Origin: Paratissierella segnis
Lineage (GTDB): Bacteria; Bacillota; Clostridia; Tissierellales; Tissierellaceae
Direction of reading: 5' to 3'
NCBI RefSeq assembly: GCF_014385195.1
Contig: NZ_JACRTG010000018.1
Coordinates: forward strand, 62,001 to 126,000
DNA: 64,000 nt
In this document: piece after piece, positions 8,048 to 17,292 of the stretch
Numbering within the stretch: the stretch's first letter is position 1
Layout of the letters: the number at the start of each line of letters is the position of its first letter
Translations under genes and position numbers: made by a program
The notes under the pieces: generated by a model
Told to the model about the DNA's origin: nothing
The model's input: the letters and a program-made list of their open reading frames with translations, nothing else
The model's database searches: none

Positions 8048-9427
8048 ATGAAAAAAAGAAAAATTTATATCTGCAGCAATTGCGGATATGAAAGCGTGGG
8101 GCATTATGGGAAATGTCCGGAATGCAATTCATGGAATACATTGGTTGAGACTATAGTGGAAGAAAAACCTGATGCAGGGGAAAAAGGGAGAACATATGCA
8201 AAAAAAACCATTAGCAGGTTAAATGAGGTATTATCAACCAACAGTGATAGAATTGTGACCAATATAAATGAATTCAATAGGGTTATGGGAGGTGGAATTG
8301 TAAAGGATTCAGTAACTATTTTAACAGCTAAACCTGGAGCCGGTAAATCCACGCTTTTGTTACATGTGGCAAATGATTTGGCTCTTTTAGGTTATAAAGT
8401 TCTTTATGCATCCGGAGAAGAATCGGAATCACAAATTAAAGCTAGAGCGGATAGAATATTGGAACATATACATAGAAATCTATGGGTGGTATCAGACAAT
8501 AATATGGATAATGTACTAAATTATATAGAGGAGACGGATCCGGATTTAATTATCTTAGATAGTATACAGACCTTTACATTGGATGAATTTCCAAATTCAA
8601 GAGCAGGTTCTCCGACTCAAACCATGGAGTGTGCATATAGCCTTGTTAAACTTGCTAAGAATCCCAGTAGACCGAGAGCAGTATTTCTGGTTGGACAGAT
8701 GACAAAGGAGGACGAAATTGCAGGAGTTAGAGCGTTGGAGCACCTAGTTGATACTGTTTTACTTATCGAAGGTGAAAGCGGTGAGGAATTAAGATCCTTA
8801 TTGACAACTAAAAACAGATATGGTTCTACAGGAGAGATTGGGTTTTTCAATATGACTGAAAAAGGGATGATATCCATTGATAATCCTTCGGCATTTTTTA
8901 TAACAAAGAGAGATAAAGGGGATATAGTATCGGGTAATTCCATTACTGTGGTAAGAGAAGGTACAAGAGCTATAATATTGGAAGTTGAATCCCTGGTGTC
9001 TAATTCTTTCACACCATATCCTTCAAGAATCAGTGAATGCATGAATAGAGAGCAATTGAATACATTAATTTCTATATTGGAGCAAAGAGGCGGGATAAAG
9101 CTTTACGATAAAAACGTTGTAATAAAAACAACTGGTGGGATAAAGCTCACAGAACAATCCTCAAATCTTGCTGTTATTATGAGCATTGTCTCATCAGTTT
9201 TTCAGGTAGGGATACCAAATGATAGGGTATTTGTTGCAGATGTAGGGTTGACGGGTGAATTAAAAAAAGTGCCTTCATTAGAATCCAGGCTAAAGGAGGT
9301 CGATAGAATGGGTTTTGCCAAGGCATACGTTGCAAAGGGTTTTATCAAGAATTTAAAATTAAACAATTTAGAAATAATAGAGATGAAAAGCTTAAAGGAT
9401 GTAATTGATGATATTTTTAATATTTAA
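8048..9427 (+). CDS. radA: RadA, DNA repair/recombination branch-migration ATPase
   Basis: ATG at 8048 follows GGGGGA by 7 bases; an in-frame ATG at 8033 overlaps that site and is rejected. The 459-residue protein starts with a C4 zinc finger (Cys9, 12, 23, 26), then a RecA-like core with Walker A PGAGKS near residues 95-101, the RadA-specific KNRYG at 255-259, and a C-terminal Lon-protease-like domain. RadA promotes branch migration of recombination intermediates. The disA gene that often follows radA in Firmicutes is absent here. Confidence 0.95.
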   Translation: MKKRKIYICSNCGYESVGHYGKCPECNSWNTLVETIVEEKPDAGEKGRTYAKKTISRLNEVLSTNSDRIVTNINEFNRVMGGGIVKDSVTILTAKPGAGKSTLLLHVANDLALLGYKVLYASGEESESQIKARADRILEHIHRNLWVVSDNNMDNVLNYIEETDPDLIILDSIQTFTLDEFPNSRAGSPTQTMECAYSLVKLAKNPSRPRAVFLVGQMTKEDEIAGVRALEHLVDTVLLIEGESGEELRSLLTTKNRYGSTGEIGFFNMTEKGMISIDNPSAFFITKRDKGDIVSGNSITVVREGTRAIILEVESLVSNSFTPYPSRISECMNREQLNTLISILEQRGGIKLYDKNVVIKTTGGIKLTEQSSNLAVIMSIVSSVFQVGIPNDRVFVADVGLTGELKKVPSLESRLKEVDRMGFAKAYVAKGFIKNLKLNNLEIIEMKSLKDVIDDIFNI

Positions 9428-9454
9428 GGGGTGGCATGCCACCCCTTAAATATT
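9419..9454. terminator. Bidirectional terminator between convergent genes
   Basis: A 36-bp perfect palindrome centred on GGGGTGGCATGCCACCCC has AT arms that give U-rich tails on both strands. It lies between the end of radA (+) and the convergent gene at 9546-9959 (-). Confidence 0.85.
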
Positions 9455-9545
9455 ATAACTAATAGAAAAGTTACACTTAATTAACAAAAAATTTTACTTA
9501 AATGAGTTTTAAGAAAAGCTGCTTTAGCACAGCAATAGATGATTT

Positions 9546-9959
9546 TTATTTTAAACTATATATTCCTAAAGTCCTCGCCCTCTCAAATTCTTTTTCCAAT
9601 ACGTCTTGTAAACTAATTTCCAATGTATCACATAAGGCTGCTAAATAAAACATATATGATCCAATTTCTTCCTCAAGTACATCACTGCAACTATCACAAA
9701 TATTGCCTTCTACATGGGACTTAGCACTTAAGGGTAATTTTCCAAAGGAATCAGAATCAAAATTTTGCCTATGTGCGTTAATTTCTAAACACCCGCAAGT
9801 AGTCACGGATTTAGCTACTGCCCTATTGATTCTTGCATTATATTCATCTAATTTTGTCATTATATCAAGAATACTTTTATGTCGTATGAGAATTTGAGAA
9901 ACTTCTTTTTGAAAATCATCACAAAGTGAGACTTTCGCTTCTAAATTATTTCTGTCCAT
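9546..9959 (-). CDS. MazG-like all-alpha protein, conserved hypothetical
   Basis: Start at 9959 (ATG) is preferred over GTG at 9968 because GGTGGAG lies just upstream of the ATG. The 137-residue product is helical. Its C-terminal half, EEEIGSYMFYLAALCDTLEISL, resembles the acidic helices of MazG-like nucleoside-triphosphate pyrophosphohydrolases. The middle has cysteine pairs (TTCGCLEI and CDSC). The substrate is unknown and the metal-binding set is not obviously complete. It is divergent from carD and has its own promoter with an inverted repeat in the spacer. Confidence 0.7.
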   Translation of the reverse strand: MDRNNLEAKVSLCDDFQKEVSQILIRHKSILDIMTKLDEYNARINRAVAKSVTTCGCLEINAHRQNFDSDSFGKLPLSAKSHVEGNICDSCSDVLEEEIGSYMFYLAALCDTLEISLQDVLEKEFERARTLGIYSLK

Positions 9960-9994
9960 TTTCTCCACCCCTGTAGCTTATATTTCATATTTCA

Positions 9995-10024
9995 ATTATA
10001 CTTGTGAGGACAAGTTGTTGTCAA
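9995..10024 (-). promoter_or_regulatory. Promoter of the MazG-like gene with an internal inverted repeat
   Basis: On the minus strand TTGACA (10024-10019) and TATAAT (10000-9995) are 18 bp apart. ACTTGT-GAGG-ACAAGT (10000-10015) forms a perfect 6-bp inverted repeat inside the spacer, a candidate repressor operator. Confidence 0.65.
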
Positions 10025-10068
10025 ATATTTCTAGCAACTATTTTCAATATTTTATTTTTAAATTTATA

Positions 10069-10097
10069 TTGACAATAACAAAAAAACTTGATAAAAT
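10069..10097 (+). promoter_or_regulatory. Promoter of carD
   Basis: TTGACA (10069-10074), a 17-bp spacer and TAAAAT (10092-10097) lie about 78 bp upstream of the carD start. Confidence 0.7.
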
Positions 10098-10174
10098 AAT
10101 AGCTTTACAATTTTATAGCAATAATATATAATAATAATATACGGTTTTGTGCAAATCAGATAGGAGGTTTTCCA

Positions 10175-10669
10175 ATGTTTAGTATTGGTGATAAGATTGT
10201 TTATCCAATGCATGGAGCGGGTATTATTGAAAATATTGAGGAAAAAGAAATTCTTGGAGAAAAAAGAAAATATTTTATAATGAGAATGCCTATTGGAGAT
10301 ATGAAGGTTATGGTGCCCGTTGACAATGTTGATGAAGTAGGAGTAAGACAAATTATTGAATATGATAATTTAAAGGAAGTTATTGACATATTACATGGAG
10401 ATAAGTCAAATATGCCTCAAAATTGGAATAGAAGATATAGAATAAACATGGACAGAATCAAATCGGGAAATATCTTTGAAATTGCCGCCGTTGTTAGAAA
10501 TTTGATGATTTTGGACAATGAAAAAGGGTTGTCAACCGGTGAAAGAAAGATGTTGACCAGTGCAAAACAGATGTTGGTTTCAGAAATGGTATTGGTAAGC
10601 GATAAAGATATTGAAGAAATAGAGGAGATTATATTAAAAGCAATAAATTATACTGATGATGAAGCTTAA
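10175..10669 (+). CDS. CarD-family transcription regulator
   Basis: The 164-residue protein starts MFSIGDKIVYPMHGAGII, the classic CarD/TRCF RNA-polymerase-interaction beta domain, followed by a helical C-terminal DNA-contacting domain containing KMLTSAKQMLVSEM. CarD proteins bind the RNAP beta subunit and stabilise open complexes, especially at rRNA promoters. ATG follows TAGGAGG with good spacing. It has its own promoter and is divergent from the MazG-like gene. Confidence 0.92.
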   Translation: MFSIGDKIVYPMHGAGIIENIEEKEILGEKRKYFIMRMPIGDMKVMVPVDNVDEVGVRQIIEYDNLKEVIDILHGDKSNMPQNWNRRYRINMDRIKSGNIFEIAAVVRNLMILDNEKGLSTGERKMLTSAKQMLVSEMVLVSDKDIEEIEEIILKAINYTDDEA

Positions 10670-10828
10670 CAAAACAGATTCTAGTTTATTAGGTAAATAT
10701 TGCTTCCCAATATTTTACCTTATTTTCAACTTAATGTTTATGAAATATTCTTAAATAAAATGGCTTTTCCATATAATATAGTTATATATTATTTTTTTAT
10801 GGTAATAAATATAGTAGGAGGTGAAGGA

Positions 10829-11935
10829 ATGTTCAATAAAATAATTAGATTTGCAATAGGTATTATCGGCATGGTTTTAGGATTTGGAATAATAGCTTTA
10901 TTAAAAACAATGGAAGTATTTGATTTATTAGGTAGTGGCTGGGTTGGATTATTAATTAGTTTAGGGTTTTCTTTAATATTCGGAATTATCTTTTTTATAT
11001 TGTCACCTAAAATCATTCAAAAAGGAAAAGGTATAGTTCAATTTTTTGAAAATGAAATATCTAAACTCCCCGCATATGATATTTTAATTGGTTCAGTCGG
11101 TTTGATTATAGGGTTAGTTATGGCTTTTTTAATAAGTCAGCCAATTGTAAGGTTAAATATACCTTATTTGACTATTCCGGCTTCAATCATACTTTACGGG
11201 TTGTTCGGATACTTGGGGATTAAAATCCCCATAAAAAAACGGGAGGACATAATAAATGCTATAAGCAATATTGGGAATACAAAAAGGACGAATAAAGAGA
11301 AAAGCAAAGTGAATAATTATAAATCTTGTCCTAAGATACTTGACACTAGTGTGATTATAGATGGTAGAATTGCCGATATATGTAAGACGGGATTTATTGA
11401 AGGGCCACTAATTATACCGGAATTTGTGTTAGAAGAATTACAGCATATAGCTGATTCTTCGGATGGATTAAAAAGAAATAGAGGTAGAAGAGGTTTAGAT
11501 ATACTTAACAAAATTCAAAAGGAATTGGATATAGAAATTATAATCCATGATAAGAAATTTGAAGATATTCAAGAAGTAGATTCAAAATTATTAAAATTAA
11601 CCCAGTTGATGAAAGGGAAAATCATCACGAATGATTATAATTTAAATAAGGTTGCAGAAGTTCAAGGTATAGAAGTACTCAATATCAACGAGCTGGCTAA
11701 TGCTGTAAAGCCTGTTGTATTACCGGGTGAGGAAATGATAGTGCAAGTAGTGAGAGATGGTAAAGAATCCGGTCAAGGATTGGCGTACTTAGACGATGGA
11801 ACTATGATAGTGGTTGAATCGGGAAGAAAGTATATTGGTGAAACTATTGATGTATTAGTCACCAGCGTTTTACAGACATCTGCAGGTAGAATGATATTTG
11901 CTAAGCCTAAAACTTTGGTGGATAAGGCTGTATAG
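10829..11935 (+). CDS. PIN/TRAM-domain membrane protein (YacL-like)
   Basis: ATG at 10829 is directly downstream of AGGAGGTGAAGG; the longer upstream frame is AT-rich and lacks a site. The 368-residue protein has four hydrophobic segments in residues ~1-130, a PIN nuclease-like domain starting at ILDTSVIIDGRI (Asp near 172) with RNRGRRGLDIL, and a C-terminal TRAM domain (~295-365). This is the YacL family, often next to ispD as here. A membrane-anchored RNA-binding or RNA-cleaving role is inferred only from the domains. Confidence 0.9.
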   Translation: MFNKIIRFAIGIIGMVLGFGIIALLKTMEVFDLLGSGWVGLLISLGFSLIFGIIFFILSPKIIQKGKGIVQFFENEISKLPAYDILIGSVGLIIGLVMAFLISQPIVRLNIPYLTIPASIILYGLFGYLGIKIPIKKREDIINAISNIGNTKRTNKEKSKVNNYKSCPKILDTSVIIDGRIADICKTGFIEGPLIIPEFVLEELQHIADSSDGLKRNRGRRGLDILNKIQKELDIEIIIHDKKFEDIQEVDSKLLKLTQLMKGKIITNDYNLNKVAEVQGIEVLNINELANAVKPVVLPGEEMIVQVVRDGKESGQGLAYLDDGTMIVVESGRKYIGETIDVLVTSVLQTSAGRMIFAKPKTLVDKAV

Positions 11936-11958
11936 ACCCTGAAATGGGTCTTTTTCTT
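11934..11958 (+). terminator. Terminator after the PIN/TRAM gene
   Basis: AGACCC-TGAAAT-GGGTCT (11934-11951) is followed by TTTTCTTTT. The stem overlaps the TAG stop. Confidence 0.85.
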
Positions 11959-12031
11959 TTATTTATCATATTAAAAAACATTTTCTTTAAATTTTAGAAT
12001 CTTATGCTATAATAATAAAGAGGTGAATCCA

Positions 12032-12769
12032 ATGTATGATAACTACTTTGTATCTGTGGTTATAGCGGCTGCGGGTATGAGTAATAGAATGGGCAGCAAA
12101 ATAAATAAACAGTTCATAGCAATAGACAATAAGCCAATATTAGCACATTCCATTGAAAAATTTGAAAGGTGCAAATATATTGATGAGATAATACTAGTAG
12201 CAAAAGAAGAAGAAGTTGAATACTGTAGAAAAGAAATAGTTAGAAGATATGGTTTTAAAAAGGTAACCAATATTATCAAAGGGGGAAAAGAAAGGCAAGA
12301 TTCTGTTTACAATGGTTTGTTAGCCGTTAATGAAAAATCAGACATAGTTTTAACTCATGATGGTGCTAGACCTTTTGTTAAGATAGAGTCGATAGAAGAT
12401 GGAATAAAAGGTGTAATCAACTATGGAGCCTGTGTAATAGGAGTTCCGGTAAAGGATACTATAAAGGCTGTAACATCATCTGAAAATGTACACCATACTC
12501 CAAAAAGATCATTGCTATGGGCAGCTCAGACGCCACAATGCTTTTGGGTATCGTTATTAAAAAAGGGTTATGAGATGGCAAATCAAGAGGGAATAATTGG
12601 AACAGATGACAGTTCTCTTGTAGAGAAGATGGGGCATCCTATCAAGATGATTATGGGAAGTTATGACAATATTAAAATAACTACGCCTGAAGACCTAATA
12701 GTAGCTGAATCATTGCTAAAAGACAAGGATGTTTTCTTAAAAAGAGGAATATTTTATGGGGTGGACTAG
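12032..12769 (+). CDS. ispD: IspD, 2-C-methyl-D-erythritol 4-phosphate cytidylyltransferase
   Basis: The start is ATG 12032, six bases after AGAGGTGA; the in-frame GTG at 12023 sits within that site. The 245-residue protein has the CTP-binding loop AAAGMSNRMG near its N-terminus, THDGARPF near residue 110, and VPVKDTIK, all IspD signatures. It makes CDP-ME in the MEP isoprenoid pathway. An extended -10 (TGCTATAAT, 12005-12013) lies just upstream, with a weak -35. It directly abuts ispF. Confidence 0.95.
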   Translation: MYDNYFVSVVIAAAGMSNRMGSKINKQFIAIDNKPILAHSIEKFERCKYIDEIILVAKEEEVEYCRKEIVRRYGFKKVTNIIKGGKERQDSVYNGLLAVNEKSDIVLTHDGARPFVKIESIEDGIKGVINYGACVIGVPVKDTIKAVTSSENVHHTPKRSLLWAAQTPQCFWVSLLKKGYEMANQEGIIGTDDSSLVEKMGHPIKMIMGSYDNIKITTPEDLIVAESLLKDKDVFLKRGIFYGVD

Positions 12770-13261
12770 GTGAGATTAGGTTTTGGATATGATGTACACA
12801 AGCTGGTTGAAAATAGAAAATTAATCATAGGTGGAGTGACAATTCCTTATAAAAAGGGATTATTAGGACATTCAGATGCTGATGTTTTAGTACATTCAAT
12901 TATGGATAGCATTTTAGGAGCTTTAGCATTAGGAGATATTGGGAAATATTTCCCTGATACTGATATGGCATATAAAGATATTTCAAGTATGAAATTGCTT
13001 GAAGAGATATACAATATTATGAATGAAAATGGATATGAAGTAGGAAATATAGATGCTACAGTAGCTGCAGAGAATCCAAAACTTGCGACTTTTATTTTGG
13101 ATATGAGAGAAAATATCAGCAAGATTTTAAATACTTCAGTAGATAATATCAGTGTCAAAGCTACAACAACCGAAAAATTAGGTTTTGTTGGCAATGGAGA
13201 GGGCATATCTTCGTATTGCGTGTGTTTATTAAAGCCGATAACAGAAACATGCAAGGAGTGA
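12770..13261 (+). CDS. ispF: IspF, 2-C-methyl-D-erythritol 2,4-cyclodiphosphate synthase
   Basis: The 163-residue protein begins GFGYDVHKL with the metal ligands Asp and His of IspF. It also has HSDADVLVHSIMDSILGA and the ending KATTTEKLGFVGNGEGI. It converts CDP-ME2P to the cyclodiphosphate, two steps after IspD. The GTG start is immediately after the ispD stop, and its ribosome site lies inside ispD (GGGGTGG), so the two are coupled. Confidence 0.96.
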   Translation: MRLGFGYDVHKLVENRKLIIGGVTIPYKKGLLGHSDADVLVHSIMDSILGALALGDIGKYFPDTDMAYKDISSMKLLEEIYNIMNENGYEVGNIDATVAAENPKLATFILDMRENISKILNTSVDNISVKATTTEKLGFVGNGEGISSYCVCLLKPITETCKE

Positions 13262-13332
13262 ATGGTTATAACAAATTGAGAATTGACAGATTAACAATAT
13301 ATATCGTAATTTAGTATATTTTAAATAGTTAT

Positions 13333-13563
13333 AGCGAGGATAGGAAACAGTAATTATTAATGGATTAAGAGAGGAAATCATTTGGTGGAAGGTTTCTATC
13401 CCTCTTTTTAATGAACCGGTCCTGGAGCATTTAAATTGAAGTTGTAAGTATATTTAAACGGGGGTTACGTTATAGCCTTTAAGTGAACCTTTAGGGTTTA
13501 TTAGAGTGGTACCGCGGAATATTAACCTTTCGTCTCTTGTTTTTTGAGATGGAAGGTTTTTTA
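13333..13563 (+). promoter_or_regulatory. T-box leader of proS (proline-specific)
   Basis: A full T-box is visible: a long stem I with AGTAA on the 5' side and GAA plus the specifier on the 3' side, the T-box motif AGAGTGGTACCGCGG (13503-13517) whose UGGU pairs with the tRNA NCCA end, and an intrinsic terminator AACCTTTCGTCTC / GAGATGGAAGGTT (13524-13558) with a U-run. The codon after GAA reads CCG (proline), and the next gene is proS. Uncharged tRNA-Pro should stabilise the antiterminator and allow proS transcription. A TTGACA at 13283-13288 is a plausible -35 for the leader. Confidence 0.93.
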
Positions 13564-13579
13564 GTATAGGGGATGAAAG

Positions 13580-13745
13580 GTAATAGGCAATAAGTAATAG
13601 GTAAAAGATAGTGAAGAACTAAGAGTTAAGAAGTAAAAGATAAAAGATATTGAACAGTGAACAACAAAAGACATACAGTATAATTACTGCAGTATCTCTG
13701 GTTTCAATTGTAAATTGTGAATTTGAATTAAGTTGTGAATTATAA
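13580..13745 (+). repeat. Mosaic intergenic repeat, copy 1 (T-box to proS)
   Basis: Non-coding. It has three blocks in order: an A/G-rich TAATAGGTAAAAGATA run, a GAACAGTGAACAACA AAAG...AGTATAATT block, and AATTGTAAATTGTGAATTTG. The same blocks in the same order and orientation recur before gltX, before rlmB and after tuf. Confidence 0.75.
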
Positions 13746-13761
13746 AAAGGAGTGTGATTTT

Positions 13762-15489
13762 ATGAAAATGTCAAAAATGTATATGCCTACATTAAGGGAA
13801 GTTCCGGCTGAGGCAGAAATTCCAAGTCATCAACTTCTACTAAGAGCAGGAATGATTAGGAAGTTAGTAAGCGGTGTTTATTCATATTTACCTTTAGGGT
13901 GGAGAGCAATAAGAAAAGTTGAACAGATAGTTAGGGAGGAAATGGATGCTGCAGGTTCTCAAGAACTTTTAATGTCAGCCATTCAACCTAGAGAACTATG
14001 GGAAGCCTCAGGAAGGTGGGCTAACTTTGGACCTGAAATGTTTAGACTAAAGGATAGGAATGACAGAGAATTTTGTTTGGGACCTACTCACGAGGAATAT
14101 TTTACTTCAGTTATTAAGGACGAAATAAGATCCTATAAACAACTGCCGCTAAACTTATATCAAATCCAAACTAAATATAGGGATGAAAAGAGACCTAGGT
14201 TTGGACTCATGAGAGGCAGAGAATTTATAATGAAAGATGCTTATAGTTTTGATGTAGATGAAGAAGCTATGAAGGAAGCATACCAAATCATGTGGGATGC
14301 ATATGATAAAATCTTTACTAGATTAAACCTCAAATTTAAAATAGTACAGGGGGATACAGGTACAATGGGGGGAAAGACATCCCATGAATTTATGGCTATG
14401 TCTGAAGTTGGAGAAGGGGTTATAGCATATTGTGATCACTGTGATTATGCGGCTACTGATGAAAAAGCAGAAGTTGTTTATCACATTACTGAAGATGCAT
14501 TGGATATATTGCCCATAGAAAAGATATATACACCTGAGGTTAAAACTATCGATGATTTAAAAGAATTCTTGAGTATTGAGAAGTCTCATTTTGGTAAAGC
14601 TATCGTTTATAAAGCTGCCGGCAACCCGATAGTTGCAATTATACCAGGGGATAGAGAGCTAAATGAAACAAAATTAGCAAATTATTTAGGTGTAGCAGAG
14701 CATGAATTGGAAATGGCTGATGAAGATACGATTATAGCTATAACCGGTGCAAATAAGGGTTTTACCGGTCCTATTAGACTAAAGCCTGATGCAAGATTAA
14801 TCTTAGATTATAGAATAACAAAGATGAAAAACATAGTAGTTGGAGGCAATGAAACAGATTATCATATAAAAAATGCAAATTACGGCAGAGATTTTAGCGG
14901 AGAAATTGTAGACGATTTATTGACAGTAGAAAAAGGAGATACTTGTCCGAAATGCGGGATGCCACTTATGATGGACAGAGGAATTGAAGTAGGCAATATA
15001 TTTCAGTTAGGAACAAAATATAGTGAAGCTATTGGTGCCAAGTTCTTGGACGAGAACGGAAAAGAGAAGCCTTTTGTTATGGGAAGTTACGGAGTTGGAG
15101 TTTCCAGAACAGTTGCAGCAATCGTCGAACAATACCATGATGACAAGGGCATAATTTGGCCATTGGTTGTTTCACCATATCACGTAATAATAACAGTCAT
15201 AAATACTAAAAATAAAGAACAGCTTGAATTAGGAGAAGCTCTATACGACAAACTTAATAAAATAGGTGTAGAAACGCTGTTGGATGATAGAAATGAAAGA
15301 GCCGGGATAAAATTCAATGATAGAGATTTGATTGGAATTCCAATTAGAATTACAGTAGGGAAAAGAGCGGCAGAAAATATAGTTGAATATTCACTTAGGA
15401 CTTCAGAAGACAAACAAGAAGTAAATGTTGATGAAATAGAAGAATTGGTATTGGGTGAATTTCAAAAGGCCGGACTAAGTATTAGGTAA
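13762..15489 (+). CDS. proS: Prolyl-tRNA synthetase, bacterial type
   Basis: ATG at 13762 follows AAAGGAG by 9 bases; an in-frame upstream start at 13735 lies in repeat DNA. The 575-residue class II enzyme has LGPTHEEYFT and RDEKRPRFGLMRGREF (motif 2), an inserted editing-type domain between motifs 2 and 3 (~220-390), GSYGVGVSR (motif 3) and a C-terminal anticodon-binding domain. It charges tRNA-Pro. A proline T-box controls it. It ends directly in a repeat cluster. Confidence 0.97.
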   Translation: MKMSKMYMPTLREVPAEAEIPSHQLLLRAGMIRKLVSGVYSYLPLGWRAIRKVEQIVREEMDAAGSQELLMSAIQPRELWEASGRWANFGPEMFRLKDRNDREFCLGPTHEEYFTSVIKDEIRSYKQLPLNLYQIQTKYRDEKRPRFGLMRGREFIMKDAYSFDVDEEAMKEAYQIMWDAYDKIFTRLNLKFKIVQGDTGTMGGKTSHEFMAMSEVGEGVIAYCDHCDYAATDEKAEVVYHITEDALDILPIEKIYTPEVKTIDDLKEFLSIEKSHFGKAIVYKAAGNPIVAIIPGDRELNETKLANYLGVAEHELEMADEDTIIAITGANKGFTGPIRLKPDARLILDYRITKMKNIVVGGNETDYHIKNANYGRDFSGEIVDDLLTVEKGDTCPKCGMPLMMDRGIEVGNIFQLGTKYSEAIGAKFLDENGKEKPFVMGSYGVGVSRTVAAIVEQYHDDKGIIWPLVVSPYHVIITVINTKNKEQLELGEALYDKLNKIGVETLLDDRNERAGIKFNDRDLIGIPIRITVGKRAAENIVEYSLRTSEDKQEVNVDEIEELVLGEFQKAGLSIR

Positions 15490-15718
15490 TAGGTAATAGG
15501 TAATAGAGAAGAACATAGTGAATTGAACAGTGAACAACAAAAGTCAGTATAATCATTGCTTGTGTCTTATTCTAAGCGGGCAGAATAATTGCTGCTTGTA
15601 TCATCCTGAGGATAGTAGTATAAACTTTACTACCGAAGGATCTCCTCTTTTTAATTGTGAATTGTGAACTGTGCATTGTGAATTGAAATAAGTTGTGAAT
15701 TGTGAATTGTGAACTGAT
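15485..15718 (+). repeat. Mosaic intergenic repeat, copy 2 (proS to gltX)
   Basis: It starts inside the proS stop codon with tandem TAGGTAATAGG units, then GAACAGTGAACAACAAAAG and AGTATAATC. An inverted-repeat-like middle follows (ATCCTGAGGATAG...CTACCGAAGGATC), then two runs of 7-bp GTGAATT/GTGAACT units. It is non-coding and supplies the -35 of the gltX promoter. Confidence 0.8.
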
Positions 15719-15728
15719 GTAGTATAAT
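15700..15728 (+). promoter_or_regulatory. Promoter of gltX, -35 formed by the repeat
   Basis: TTGTGA (15700-15705), exactly 17 bp, then TATAAT (15723-15728). The -35 hexamer is part of the repeated GTGAATTGTGAA tract; the -10 lies just outside it. Confidence 0.6.
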
Positions 15729-15758
15729 ATATGTTAACTAAATTGGAGGTGTATTTTC

Positions 15759-17234
15759 TTGGAAGAGGTCAGATTGAGATTTGCTCCAAGTCCAACGGGA
15801 TATTTGCATATTGGAGGACTTAGGACAGCTTTATATAATTATTTATTTTCTAAACATAACAATGGCAAATTTGTATTGAGAATAGAAGATACGGATCAAA
15901 CAAGATACGTGGAAGGTGCTATTGAAAATCTTATTGAGTCATTAAAATGGGCAGGAATAAAATATGATGAAGGTGTATTTGTAGAAGATCATAAATTAGT
16001 ACAAAAAGGTGAGTATGGTCCATATATACAATCGGAGAGGTTGGATATTTATAAAAAATATGTAAATGAATTGATTGAAAAGGGATACGCATATTATTGT
16101 TTCTGTTCGAAAGAAAGGCTTGATACATTAAGAGATGAACAAAAGATAAAGGGTTTGGTTCCGAAATATGACGGATTTTGTAGAAATATTCCCCTTGAAG
16201 AAGCGAGAAAGAGAATTGCAGATGGCGAAGAGTATGTTGTAAGACTAAAGCTTCCTCATGATAAAGACATCAAATTCCATGACTTAGTAAGAGGAGAAAT
16301 CGTTATAAATACAAATGATATTGATGACCAGGTATTACTAAAATCAGATGGATTTCCTACTTACCACTTGGCTGTTGTAGTTGATGATCATTTAATGAAG
16401 ATTACTCATATAGTAAGAGGGGAAGAATGGCTGCCTTCTACCCCAAAACATATTTATCTTTATGAAGCTTTTGGTTGGGAACAACCTGTTTATGTTCATC
16501 TCCCGACAGTTTTAAATAGTGAAAGAAAGAAGTTGTCAAAGCGCCACGGGGATGTTTCTGTAGAAGATTTTAGAAGCAAAGGATATCTTTCGGAGGGACT
16601 TGTTAACTATTTAGCCTTGGTGGGCTGGAGTCCGGAGGATGACGAAGAGATTCTTACATTGGAAGAAATGGTTGAAAAATTTAGCTTTGAAAGAGTATCC
16701 AAAACAGGAGGCATATTTGATAGAGATAAATTAGACTGGGTTAACGGGCATTATATAAGGGAATTGGACTTAGAATACATTACTGAATTAACTATTCCAT
16801 TCCTTAAAGAGGCTAAGCTTATAGATGATAAATTTTGCGATGAAAATAAAGAATGGTTAAAGGTATTGGTAGACACAGTTAGAGGTAATATGTCTACGTT
16901 GGCAGAGATAGTCGATAAAACTGATTTTATTTTCAAGGATGAAGTTGAAGTCGTAGAAGAAGATGCTAAAGAAATATTAGGTGGAGAGAATACCGATACG
17001 CTTATGAATGCAGTAATTGAAGAGTTAAACAATATTGATGAAATTGATTTTGACTATGCTAAGATCTTTATGAAGACAATTCAAAAGTCTACCGGAATAA
17101 AAGGCAAAAATCTATTTATGCCGGTTAGAGTAGCTTTAACCGGTGTTGCGCATGGACCGGAGATGGTAAATATAATTTATCTACTGGGAAAAGAAAAAAT
17201 AATTGCTAGAGCCAATAAGGTTTTAGGTAGATAA
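15759..17234 (+). CDS. gltX: Glutamyl-tRNA synthetase
   Basis: TTG start at 15759, 8 bases after GGAGGT. The 491-residue class I enzyme has FAPSPTGYLHIGG (HIGH-type motif at 15-20), RIEDTD, and KLSKR (KMSKS equivalent at 258-262), then an alpha-helical anticodon-binding region. It charges tRNA-Glu; in many Firmicutes it also mischarges tRNA-Gln for GatCAB, which is not in this window. A hairpin without a U-run (17236-17262) separates it from cysS. Confidence 0.96.
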   Translation: MEEVRLRFAPSPTGYLHIGGLRTALYNYLFSKHNNGKFVLRIEDTDQTRYVEGAIENLIESLKWAGIKYDEGVFVEDHKLVQKGEYGPYIQSERLDIYKKYVNELIEKGYAYYCFCSKERLDTLRDEQKIKGLVPKYDGFCRNIPLEEARKRIADGEEYVVRLKLPHDKDIKFHDLVRGEIVINTNDIDDQVLLKSDGFPTYHLAVVVDDHLMKITHIVRGEEWLPSTPKHIYLYEAFGWEQPVYVHLPTVLNSERKKLSKRHGDVSVEDFRSKGYLSEGLVNYLALVGWSPEDDEEILTLEEMVEKFSFERVSKTGGIFDRDKLDWVNGHYIRELDLEYITELTIPFLKEAKLIDDKFCDENKEWLKVLVDTVRGNMSTLAEIVDKTDFIFKDEVEVVEEDAKEILGGENTDTLMNAVIEELNNIDEIDFDYAKIFMKTIQKSTGIKGKNLFMPVRVALTGVAHGPEMVNIIYLLGKEKIIARANKVLGR

Positions 17235-17292
17235 AGTCATCGGGGATTGTCTCCAATGACTTAATAATGAATAGATACGAGGAAGTGATGAT

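Noticed and set aside
13580..13745. Open frames in the mosaic repeats
   Set aside because: Tandem GTGAATT-type units produce short open frames by chance, with no ribosome sites or conserved product.
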